From NCBI RefSeq assembly GCF_900110415.1, contig NZ_FODR01000019.1:1-64000 (forward strand): DNA of 64,000 bases, read 5' to 3'. Shown in pieces: positions 24,576-32,451 of this stretch; the stretch's first letter is position 1; each line of letters starts with the position of its first letter. The stretch is from Mucilaginibacter sp. OK283 (GTDB lineage Bacteria > Bacteroidota > Bacteroidia > Sphingobacteriales > Sphingobacteriaceae). The notes beneath the pieces were generated by a model. That model saw only the letters and a list, made by a program, of their open reading frames with translations, was not told the origin of the DNA and searched no databases. A program made the translations under genes and the position numbers.

Positions 24576-25589
24576 CTACTGATACTGTATATAAACAGGG
24601 CTCGGCCTCAATGCCAAAACCTCTTTAGGCGTTAGCATACGTTTAGGGCCGTTTTTGATATCGTTTTTATAAAACAGTTTAAAGCCGGTAAATTGTACAG
24701 GCTCGGCAGCAATAAAATATTTGTAAGTTCCTTTTTTAAGGTCGGGACCACCCCAGCCGTCCATATCCATCACCAACTGAACTTCGCTGCTTAGTTTGAT
24801 GTCTTTGTAGTTGGTTACCATGCGTTTGGTAAAGCGGTGTATGATAAAAATTTTAGGCGGCAGGTTATTTTTCTTAACCAGACCGGCAAGGTATTTGGAT
24901 ACATAGTTAATATCGTCGGCATCAAATGTGCCAATGCGCTTGCCGGGCACACTCCCCTCTTTCATACTAAACTCCGGATCGATGCCTAAATGCACGTTGG
25001 GCATCAGCAGGTATTTTTCAAGTTTGGGAATCTCGGTTTGTACAGTGCTGAAACCAACCTGCAGATCAAGAAAAACAAGGGCGTTCATGGTTTTTGCCAT
25101 GGCTATTACTTTATCTATCTGGCTAAAAGGCATTCGCAGGTTATGCAAGCCATTACGGCCGGCATCGGCCTGGGCAGTTACGCAAATGTAATGCAGGGCG
25201 GGTATTACGGGGGTAAGGGTATCGGCCTTTTCCCAAACCTTGCACTCGGCCTTTAGTTTATCCATCATAACTTTAGGCTCGTACTCGCCTAAAACACCCA
25301 TATTTTTGGAGTACATATTGCCGTAATAAGCTACTACCCTATTAAAAGGCAAAATAGCGCCAGGCAATGGCAATGGTGCGTTTTTTACAGGCCAGCGCCC
25401 CGTTTTGTCGCCATTGGCCATCCGCTTCATCAATGAATCGTAACGTGCGGTATCAAGTGCGGCAATATTTTTTATGGTGTCTTTTGTGTTCCGGATTATA
25501 AAACCGGCGGCATAAACTTTATTAAATGAACCTTGTAAAAAAACAGCCGCCAGGGCCAAAAATGTAAGTACTGCTGTAATTCTTCTCAT
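24576..25589 (-). CDS. Secreted protein of unknown function, 337 aa
   Basis: An N-terminal signal (MRRITAVLTFLALAAVFLQG...KVYAA) targets it for export. The body has alternating strand and helix segments: PFNRVVAYYGNMYSKNMGVL, PALHYICVTAQADAGRNG, NALVFLDLQVGFSTV, NVHLGIDPEFSM and PKIFIIHRFTKRMV, ending EVQLVMDMDGWGGPD. The order of strands with acidic or aromatic ends suggests a TIM-barrel hydrolase-like fold, but this is an inference from pattern only. It is 22 bp downstream of the HscA-like gene on the same strand and could be cotranscribed. Confidence 0.75.
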   Translation of the reverse strand: MRRITAVLTFLALAAVFLQGSFNKVYAAGFIIRNTKDTIKNIAALDTARYDSLMKRMANGDKTGRWPVKNAPLPLPGAILPFNRVVAYYGNMYSKNMGVLGEYEPKVMMDKLKAECKVWEKADTLTPVIPALHYICVTAQADAGRNGLHNLRMPFSQIDKVIAMAKTMNALVFLDLQVGFSTVQTEIPKLEKYLLMPNVHLGIDPEFSMKEGSVPGKRIGTFDADDINYVSKYLAGLVKKNNLPPKIFIIHRFTKRMVTNYKDIKLSSEVQLVMDMDGWGGPDLKKGTYKYFIAAEPVQFTGFKLFYKNDIKNGPKRMLTPKEVLALRPSPVYIQYQ

Positions 25590-25611
25590 CTATAAAGTGT
25601 CGTTCTGTATA

Positions 25612-27468
25612 TTATTCAATACTCTTGCCACGCATCGCAGTGCTAATTGCCTGATCCATCAGACGTTCGGCAAATGGCCGGGTAAACTCATTTACTTCGT
25701 CTATACTTTTCAAAATGAGGTCTTTATCTCCGGTAGCAATGGCATTTTTCAAAGCGGTTATATAACTGATTGTTTGTTCAGTTTCCTCTGCCGATACATA
25801 GCTGCCGTTCTTTTGCAAAAACCGCTCCACGGTGTAAACCGTCTGTTCGCCTTCGGTACGGGCTTCTATCAGCATACGCTCGGCCACATCTTCTTTGGCG
25901 TGGGTAATGCTATCCATTAGCATTTGCTCTACCTGTTCGTCGGTAATGCCGTAGGTGGGTTTTACCTCTACCTCCTGTTTAACGCCGCTGCGCAATTCAA
26001 TAGCTTGTATAGTCAGGATGCCATCGGCATTCAGCAGAAAGTTGATATCTACTTTTGGGAAACCGGCGGGCATACTTGGGATGCCTTTCAGGTTAAACTC
26101 GGCCAGCTTGCGATTTTCTTTGATCAGGTCGCGCTCGCCCTGGTAAACGGCAATTTTCATATTCACCTGCCCGTCTATCGATGTGGTGTATTGCCGGCCG
26201 CCTTTGGTAGGCACCTTGCTGTTGCGGGGGATAATTACATCCATCAAACCGCCCATTGTTTCGATACCGAGGGATAATGGGGTAACATCAAGCAATAAAA
26301 TATCTTTACGGTTACCGGCCAGTATATCGGCCTGTATGGCCGCGCCTAATGCAACCACCTCATCGGGGTTAACATCATCATGTACAGGGCGGTTAAAAAA
26401 CTTCGCCACCATTTTTTTAACCAACGCCGTACGGGTTGATCCGCCTACCATGATCACTTCATCAATTTCTGCTATGGTCAGTTTGGCATCTTTAAGCGCG
26501 TTTTGGCAACTGGTAATGGTTTGCTGTACTTTGGGCATAATCAGTTCCTCAAACGTGTTCCTATCCAGCGTACACCATATTTCGCCTATTTTTTCGTTAA
26601 ACAGGCTTTGATGAGCAAATGCTTTCTTGGCTTCCTCTGCTTTAAGGCGCAATTGCTGGGCAAGCTCATTATTGGCTATTATTTCGGCTTTATCCAGATT
26701 GTTTTTTTCAATCCAGTAATCAACAATAATGCGGTCAAAATCATCGCCTCCTAAAAAGGTATCGCCATTGGTGGCCAATACCTCAAAAATCCCGTTCTGA
26801 ATTTGCAGTATCGATACATCAAACGTACCGCCGCCCAGGTCATACACGGCTATGGTTTTTACTTCTTCGGGATCAAGGCCAATCCCGTAAGCTAAACTTG
26901 CTGCCGTTGGCTCGTTTACAATGCGTAAAACATCCAGCCCGGCCAGTTTACCGGCGTCGCGGGTGGCCTGGCGCTGCGAATCGTTAAAATAAGCGGGTAC
27001 TGTTATTACCGCACGGTTAACCGGGGTTTTAAGGGCATGTTCGGCACGGGCTTTCAACTCTTTTAGTATCAGGGCCGATAGTTCAATAGGCGTATAAAAT
27101 TTATCGCCAACCTTTATTTTAACCAGGCTCTCGGTATCATCATCAATAACCTTGTACGAGAAAAAATCTTTATAATTTTCGATATCATGATAGCTGCGCC
27201 CCAATAAGCGTTTTACCGAAAAAACGGTATTTTGCGGGTCGGTTATCAAATATTCTTTAGCCTCATTACCTACCAAAACATCGCCTGTAGGCCCAAAATG
27301 GACTACTGAAGGTACCAAAACGCCTTTACCCGTATCATTTATAACATGCGGTTGCTTATCGGGATTAATAAAAGCCACCAGCGAATTGGTGGTACCCAGA
27401 TCGATACCCACTATGATATCCTCTTTTTGCAGCGAGCCTGTCGCCAGGTTGATAGAAACTTTAGCCAT
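25612..27468 (-). CDS. hscA: Hsp70-type chaperone, HscA-like
   Basis: This is a full Hsp70 of 618 aa. Nucleotide-binding motifs are GIDLGTTNSLVAF (residues about 20-32), VITVPAYFNDSQRQATRDAG, AVYDLGGGTFDVSIL and VIMVGGSTRT; the substrate-binding part starts at DVTPLSLGIETMGG. The short N-terminal extension before the ATPase domain and length below DnaK fit the HscA group, which helps transfer Fe-S clusters from IscU. There is no C-terminal EEVD-like tail. No isc genes or hscB are next to it, so the HscA call rests on sequence flavour alone. Confidence 0.82.
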   Translation of the reverse strand: MAKVSINLATGSLQKEDIIVGIDLGTTNSLVAFINPDKQPHVINDTGKGVLVPSVVHFGPTGDVLVGNEAKEYLITDPQNTVFSVKRLLGRSYHDIENYKDFFSYKVIDDDTESLVKIKVGDKFYTPIELSALILKELKARAEHALKTPVNRAVITVPAYFNDSQRQATRDAGKLAGLDVLRIVNEPTAASLAYGIGLDPEEVKTIAVYDLGGGTFDVSILQIQNGIFEVLATNGDTFLGGDDFDRIIVDYWIEKNNLDKAEIIANNELAQQLRLKAEEAKKAFAHQSLFNEKIGEIWCTLDRNTFEELIMPKVQQTITSCQNALKDAKLTIAEIDEVIMVGGSTRTALVKKMVAKFFNRPVHDDVNPDEVVALGAAIQADILAGNRKDILLLDVTPLSLGIETMGGLMDVIIPRNSKVPTKGGRQYTTSIDGQVNMKIAVYQGERDLIKENRKLAEFNLKGIPSMPAGFPKVDINFLLNADGILTIQAIELRSGVKQEVEVKPTYGITDEQVEQMLMDSITHAKEDVAERMLIEARTEGEQTVYTVERFLQKNGSYVSAEETEQTISYITALKNAIATGDKDLILKSIDEVNEFTRPFAERLMDQAISTAMRGKSIE

Positions 27469-27706
27469 TACTTTTACTTAACAAACCGCAAATGTACTCA
27501 GTTTTGGCAGATGCTGTGTCTTTTCAATCTCTAATTATCAAAATCAGGCAAACAGACCTCCCGAACCTCAGTTAGCTGGGTATTATTTCTCATAAATACC
27601 TATTTCGGGGTATTTCATAAACCTTATATATAAGCTATGTTTGTTCAACAAAACCTGTTGTAAACTATAAACGCTGAGTAATTAGAAAATATACGACCTT
27701 ATCACA

Positions 27707-28224
27707 TCATTTTCTGAGGGGGAAATAGTTATAGTGAGGAAGCCCGTTGAAGTAATTCATCGGGCTTATTTGTTGAACACGATTTATGGATTTTATAGGA
27801 TTAACAGGATTTGAGCCACTGTCATCCAAACAAGGATGCCAGCCAAGATTTTTTTTAATAGAAATCAAAATATTAACTACATCGTCTACATGCCTTCGAT
27901 CTGGAGCTATTGAACAAATAAATGTAGCAAAGATGAAATTCTGCCCATCGGATATATGCCCGATTGAAGCGTAAGGAAATTGAGGATTAGAAAATTGTGC
28001 ATAGCCAAAGATACCGTAACCACATTTTCCGGATATTTCGTTTTGTAATTCTCCAAAATCATTTTTTACTCCCATATTCTTTGACAGCTCAATTAAATTT
28101 GCAACACCCCTGAATTATCAATTGTATCATCGATAAAGGTTGGAGGGCCGTTAGGATTGTTTTCAGATATATCATTCCAGTTATCGGGTAACTTAATTTC
28201 CAGGTTTTTCAATCGCTTATCCAT
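27707..28224 (-). pseudogene. Frameshifted hypothetical gene
   Basis: An ATG at 28224 opens a frame MDKRLKNLEIKLPDNWNDIS... that ends after 43 codons at 28093. A second frame, overlapping it, continues as VANLIELSKNMGVKND... to 27707 and reads like real protein (ICSIAPDRRHVDDVVNILIS). Adding one G to the GGGG run at 28107-28110 (minus strand) joins them into one protein of about 170 aa. The C-terminal 30 residues translate a GGATTAACAGG-type repeat and a hairpin, so the 3' end also looks damaged. The family is unknown. A sequencing error in the homopolymer is an alternative. Confidence 0.55.
27740..27767. terminator. Hairpin, possible terminator for the frameshifted gene
   Basis: AAGCCCG-t-TGAA (27740-27751) pairs with TTCA-t-CGGGCTT (27756-27767), loop GTAA. 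It lies within the apparent 3' end of the broken gene, so the last 20 codons of that frame are probably not original coding sequence. Confidence 0.5.
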
Positions 28225-28654
28225 TAGTTAAATTTAATTAAAAATCCAATATCAGTGAATACACTCTAATTGACTTTCATTTTTTGCATACTAAATCAAA
28301 AATATTGAAGGATGGATTATAGAACCAAATTTTGCCATTAGCTTCAAATCAGGCAGAAAAAGGTTCGAAATTTGTACAGGCAGAGCGACTAAAGCGATAT
28401 CAATCAGTATCAAAACCCTGTAAATCAGTAAAATTATCGATTTTTTTGATTTCAGAGCCCTCTCCCTAAAATAACGAAATCCCACTGATCCGATTTTACA
28501 TTACAAAGAATACTTTTTTATCCCCCAACAAAAATTCTGCGTGATCCGTTTTTTGTCTATCTGAATCAAAATTTTTAGAATTTAAGAATGTCCAGAATTT
28601 ACCATGGCAGCTTTTATCCTGTTAGTTCTCTAATTCTGTAAATTCTGATTCAGA
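28225..28654. other. Intergenic region with ATTCTGAATCAG-type repeats
   Basis: The promoter of the broken gene should lie just upstream of 28224. From 28560 to 28654 there is an imperfect inverted repeat, TCTGAATCA (28560-28568) against TGATTCAGA (28646-28654), with AGAATTT/AATTCTG words between. Similar words occur at about 24362, 56894-56984 and 59717-59760. The reading frame at 28291-28485 is not convincing. Confidence 0.55.
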
Positions 28655-29989
28655 CTACCTGTTAAAATTCAGCCGTTTACCGGTTTCACCTTCCACCAGG
28701 GTTCCGTTAGCATATACAACATTGCCAGATACCAAGGTGTAAGCTATCCGCGAGCGGAAGGTGGTGCCTTCAAACGGGCTCCAGCCACATTTGTATAAGA
28801 TATTGGCCTTGTTCACGTTCCAGGGATTATTGAGGTCGGCTAAAACCAGGTCGGCCCAGTAGCCTTCGCGGATAAAGCCGCGCCTGTCAATCTGAAAGCA
28901 GGTAGCAACGTTATGGGCCATTTTTTCGGCTATTTGTTCAAGCTTAATTTTGCCGTGATGGTAAAGTTCCAGCATAGCAGGCAAGGCGTGTTGCACCAAG
29001 GGGCCACCCGATGGGGCCTGCAGATAAGGCTGCGCTTTTTCTTCGATGGTATGCGGGGCGTGGTCGGTGGCAATTACATCTATGCGGCCATCTAAAACAG
29101 CCTGCAAAATAGCGTCCCTGTCGCTTTCTTTTTTTACAGCCGGGTTCCACTTAATCAGGTTGCCTTTTGTTTCGTAGTCGGCATCGGTGAACCATAGGTG
29201 ATGTACACAGGCCTCGGCAGTAATGCGTTTATCTTTTAGCGGGATGGCGTTGTCAAAAAGATGAGTTTCAAGCCCGGTTGAAATATGCAATATATGCAGG
29301 CGCGTGTTATGCTTTTTAGCCAGCTCCACCGCCAGCGACGACGACAGGTAACAAGCCTCGGCGCTACGGATCTTCGGATGAAGTGTCACGGGTATATTAT
29401 CGCCCAGCAGCTGTTTGTAATGGTTAAGGTTGCTTTTAATAGTGGCCTCATCCTCGCAATGCACCGCTATCAGCATAGGCGAGTTAGCAAAAAGGTTATC
29501 CAAAGTTTGCGGATTATCTACCAGCATATTGCCCGTTGACGAGCCCATGAAAACTTTAACACCGCAAACGTTGGCTGCATCGGTGCGCAGTACCTGTTCC
29601 AGGTTGTCGTTAGATGCGCCCATGAAAAATGAGTAGTTAGCCAGTGAGTTACGCGATGCTATATCGTATTTATCTTGCAGTAGCTCCTGTGTTAATGTGT
29701 TGGGTACCGTATTGGGCATTTCCATAAACGATGTGATGCCGCCCGCTACAGCTGCCCGGGATTCGGAATGAATATCGGCCTTGTAGGTAAGCCCAGGTTC
29801 GCGAAAATGTACCTGGTCGTCAATGCAGCCGGGGAAAAGGTAAAGGCCCTCGGCATTTATAACTTCATCTGCATGGGCATCAATTTGTGGGGCTATCCGG
29901 TCAATCAAGCCATCTTTCACCAACAAGTCGGCTACAAATTGCCTGTTTTCGTTAACTATTGTTGCTGCTTTAATGAGGATAGTTTTCAT
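28655..29989 (-). CDS. pyrC: Dihydroorotase (class I type)
   Basis: Dihydroorotase closes carbamoyl-aspartate to dihydroorotate in pyrimidine synthesis. Family motifs: PGCIDDQVHFREPGLTYK (residues about 53-70), GVKVFMGSSTGN with the carboxylated Lys, LHILHISTG, and VIATDHAPHT with the catalytic Asp. The first His of the usual H-x-H pair reads Gln59 (QVH), with His61 kept; the same DDQVHFREPG form is, to my memory, common in Bacteroidota. Length 444 aa is normal. It could be called pyrC or a dihydroorotase multifunctional-type; no other pyr gene is near. Confidence 0.93.
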   Translation of the reverse strand: MKTILIKAATIVNENRQFVADLLVKDGLIDRIAPQIDAHADEVINAEGLYLFPGCIDDQVHFREPGLTYKADIHSESRAAVAGGITSFMEMPNTVPNTLTQELLQDKYDIASRNSLANYSFFMGASNDNLEQVLRTDAANVCGVKVFMGSSTGNMLVDNPQTLDNLFANSPMLIAVHCEDEATIKSNLNHYKQLLGDNIPVTLHPKIRSAEACYLSSSLAVELAKKHNTRLHILHISTGLETHLFDNAIPLKDKRITAEACVHHLWFTDADYETKGNLIKWNPAVKKESDRDAILQAVLDGRIDVIATDHAPHTIEEKAQPYLQAPSGGPLVQHALPAMLELYHHGKIKLEQIAEKMAHNVATCFQIDRRGFIREGYWADLVLADLNNPWNVNKANILYKCGWSPFEGTTFRSRIAYTLVSGNVVYANGTLVEGETGKRLNFNR

Positions 29990-30128
29990 ATGATTTGGGA
30001 ATTCGGATGTTCGATGTCGGATTTATTGATGGGCAAATTTAGAATTTATGACGACATAATAAGGCAAGAGCAAAATCAAGGATTAAATTTGGGAAATGCA
30101 GGGTGTCTTGTTTATTACAAAAGCTGAT

Positions 30129-30545
30129 CTACCCCTCAACAAATTCTGCTATACCCGGAAAAGTGCCCATATTTTTATAAATAGCAGTACCGTTAGCTTC
30201 GCTGTCTTCAACCGCCCAGGTTGCCATGGCATACATTACCGGTCTCAGGCCCTGGCCCGACGGACTAAGGCTGTAGGTTACATACGGTGGTACCACCGCT
30301 CTGGCCTCCCTGACGATGATTTTATCGGCTTCCAATTGTTTTAAATGCTGGATGAGCATTTTTTCTGTTATGGTAGGTATTGCCTTTTTTAATTCGCTGT
30401 AGCGCTTGCTGCCGTTTAGCAGGTGAAATAAAATAATAGGTTTCCAGTACCCGCCAATGCGTTCCATTACATAGGTTACCGGGCACTCTTTAAATGCGGT
30501 TTGTTTATTTTCCTGTATGGTTGATGCTTCTTTGATCTGGGTCAT
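30129..30545 (-). CDS. HxlR-family winged-helix regulator
   Basis: The HxlR signature is clear: a Cys near the N-terminus (KECPVTYVMERIGGYWKPIILFHLLNG), the recognition region RYSELKKAIPTITEKMLIQHLKQLE, and the wing VPPYVTYSLSPSGQGLRPVM. Cys21 is in the place where redox- or electrophile-sensing members carry their sensor Cys. It is divergent from an NmrA-like gene, whose promoter region has a matching inverted repeat, so it probably represses that gene. Confidence 0.93.
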   Translation of the reverse strand: MTQIKEASTIQENKQTAFKECPVTYVMERIGGYWKPIILFHLLNGSKRYSELKKAIPTITEKMLIQHLKQLEADKIIVREARAVVPPYVTYSLSPSGQGLRPVMYAMATWAVEDSEANGTAIYKNMGTFPGIAEFVEG

Positions 30546-30555
30546 ATGGATACAT

Positions 30556-30602
30556 ACTTTAGGGTAAGTACTTGTATAAAAGTAAGTACAAATATAATTT
30601 TG
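30556..30602 (+). promoter_or_regulatory. HxlR operator and -33/-7 promoter for the NmrA-like gene
   Basis: A Bacteroidota-type -7 element TAATTTTG (TAnnTTTG) lies at 30595-30602, with TTG at 30572-30574, 20 bp upstream, as -33. An inverted repeat GTACTT (30568-30573) and AAGTAC (30584-30589) overlaps the -33 element, and a further half-site ACTTT...AAGT lies just upstream. Such GTACTT/AAGTAC sites are typical HxlR targets. The expected start of transcription is about 20 bp before ATG 30630. Confidence 0.65.
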
Positions 30603-30629
30603 CTCCCAACAAAAACAAAATTTATCATC

Positions 30630-31514
30630 ATGAAAATCATCGTAACAGGTTCATTAGGCAATATCAGCAAACCACTGGCTACACAATTAATTGAGGCAGG
30701 CCACCAGGTAACCGTCATCAGCAGTGATAAAAATAAAATTACAGCAATTGAGGCTTTAGGCGCTGCGGCGGCTATTGGCTCATTAGCCGATACCGCATTC
30801 CTTGCAGATACTTTTACCGGGGCTGATGCCGTTTACGCTATGATACCACCAAACTTTGGAGCCGCTAACTTAAGGCAATACATGGTAGATACAGGCAAAA
30901 GTTATGCCGAGGCAATTCAAAAATCGGGTGTTAAAAAGGTTGTCGCTTTAAGCAGCATCGGGGCGCATTTAAACGATGCCACCGGACCGATAAAAGGCAT
31001 TCATGACGTTGAAGGCATATTGAGCGGATTACAGGGAGTAGCTATCAAATTTATTCGTGCACCATTCTTTTACGTGAATTTGCTTAATGATATCCCGGCC
31101 ATTAAGCACCAGGGAATTTTAGGATCAAACTACCCGGCAGATGCAAGGCTGATATTAGTACATCCACGGGATATTGCCGATGCTATTGCCGAAGAATTAC
31201 AGGCTGACTTTACCGGCAAAAGTGTACGCTACATTGTGAGCGACGAAAGCACAACGGCCCAGGTAGCAACCGCTTTAGGCAAAGCCATTGGTAAGCCCGA
31301 ATTGCAATGGACAGGTTTTAGCGACGAACAGGCGCTTCAGGGCATGCTGCAACACGGTTTGCCGCCCGAAATGGCCAAAAATTTTGTAGAAATGGGCACA
31401 GCTGTACGCAGCGGAATAATCTGGGAAGATTATGACCTTCATAAACCCGCCCAATGGGGCAAGGTAAAACTTGAAGATTTTGCCAGGGAGTTTGCCGAAG
31501 TTTATAACAGCTAA
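30630..31514 (+). CDS. NmrA-like NAD(P)-binding protein, 294 aa
   Basis: This is an atypical short-chain dehydrogenase/quinone-reductase-like (NmrA, QOR2) protein. The Rossmann start is MKIIVTGSLGNISKPLATQL with T-G-x-x-G-x-x-x-x in slightly changed form. VYAMIPPNF and KVVALSSIGAHL match the family, and there is no strict Y-x-x-x-K. The frame is open upstream into the promoter, but ATG 30630 is right since the Rossmann strand begins at once. The HxlR gene next to it suggests induction by electrophiles or oxidants. Confidence 0.9.
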   Translation: MKIIVTGSLGNISKPLATQLIEAGHQVTVISSDKNKITAIEALGAAAAIGSLADTAFLADTFTGADAVYAMIPPNFGAANLRQYMVDTGKSYAEAIQKSGVKKVVALSSIGAHLNDATGPIKGIHDVEGILSGLQGVAIKFIRAPFFYVNLLNDIPAIKHQGILGSNYPADARLILVHPRDIADAIAEELQADFTGKSVRYIVSDESTTAQVATALGKAIGKPELQWTGFSDEQALQGMLQHGLPPEMAKNFVEMGTAVRSGIIWEDYDLHKPAQWGKVKLEDFAREFAEVYNS

Positions 31515-31536
31515 TTGAAATCAAATAACCAAATGA

Positions 31537-31566
31537 AAAGCCGCATCACAAAAATGAGGCGGCTTT
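31537..31566 (+). terminator. Intrinsic terminator
   Basis: AAAGCCGC (31537-31544) pairs with GCGGCTTT (31559-31566), 14-nt loop, 22 bp after the NmrA-like gene. The T tract is short. Confidence 0.7.
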
Positions 31567-31653
31567 ATGTTAACCGCGGAAATATTCAACAATATTCGTT
31601 AACCTGAACTGATATAAACTGTATCTTCCGGCCATTATCACTATTGATCACTT

Positions 31654-32178
31654 ATGCCGGAAAAAATCATTCATATTCAATTTAACCGCGTACTTTTTGC
31701 GAGCGCGCAAAAAAGCCTTTGGAAATTTGCTATGCGGGGGGCTTTTAAGCAACATATTTATATGTCGGTAGTTGCGGCCATATTGACGCTGATAGAATTC
31801 GTGCCCGACAATAAAAACCAGTTTTCTGTTAGCAAAACAATCGCCTCTGGGTTTATTTTTTACGTAACTTTAGTGTGGATAGGTTTGATAGAACGATGGA
31901 TAAAGCTCCAAAAGAGAATTAAAACCATTGGCGACCGGTTTGAAAAAGAAGGGATGGATTGCACCTATATTTTTAACGACGATGGCATTTTTTACGAAGA
32001 CAAAGAAAAATCCATGAAGCTGAGCTGGCAGCTTTTTAAACCTTTTGAAGCTTATAAGGATAACATATATATTAAACAGAAAGATACGAGTTCTGTGGTA
32101 TTTCACCTCAGCCGCCAGGAACTTGGCGATAAGGATTATGATGAGGTTTATGCCTTATTGGAAAAGAAAATAAGGTAA
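31654..32178 (+). CDS. YcxB-like membrane protein, 174 aa
   Basis: The N-terminal third holds two membrane helices (about residues 34-50 and 62-82). The C-terminal part has the YcxB-type pattern: FNDDGIFYEDKEKSMKLSWQLFKPFEAYKDNIYI, a beta-rich domain in which W and F-x-x-Y are conserved (partly quoted as MKLSWQLFKPFEAYKD). The role of this family is unknown. It appears to be monocistronic, between terminators. Confidence 0.75.
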   Translation: MPEKIIHIQFNRVLFASAQKSLWKFAMRGAFKQHIYMSVVAAILTLIEFVPDNKNQFSVSKTIASGFIFYVTLVWIGLIERWIKLQKRIKTIGDRFEKEGMDCTYIFNDDGIFYEDKEKSMKLSWQLFKPFEAYKDNIYIKQKDTSSVVFHLSRQELGDKDYDEVYALLEKKIR

Positions 32179-32451
32179 AGTTAAGCATAAAAAAAACACC
32201 TAATCAATTTGGTTGCACAACTGGCGATCAGGGCAATCGCTTTTGAAAGTTGATCCTGAAGAAAGGGAGCTCCTAAGGAGCAAAAAGGGTTGAACTATTC
32301 GTTTTCTACAAACAGGTAGCCTCTACGAGGCAACTTAAAAGTGTATTATCTTGTAACGGTTAACCGTTTGTAGCTGAAAAGTTTTTTTTCCTGAACTGGT
32401 GATTATCCAACCCTTATATACCTAAGAAGAAAACTTTATTTCAGGTTTCTC
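32179..32451. other. Intergenic region with small palindromes
   Basis: GAGCTCCTAAGGAGC near 32267-32281 and GCCTCTACGAGGC near 32311-32323 are small palindromes, with TTTTCTACAAACAGG between. They look like one unit of a dispersed repeat in this bacterial group. No reading frame is seen. The convergent arrangement of the flanking genes means a terminator is expected here. Confidence 0.5.

Noticed and set aside
28291..28485. Minus-strand 64-codon frame
   Set aside because: It is AT-rich and overlaps dispersed AATTTTTG-type repeats; it shows no domain, signal or coupling to neighbours.
29768..30127. Plus-strand 119-codon frame opposite the start of dihydroorotase
   Set aside because: It lies antisense to a well-supported gene, with the odd composition of a shadow frame.
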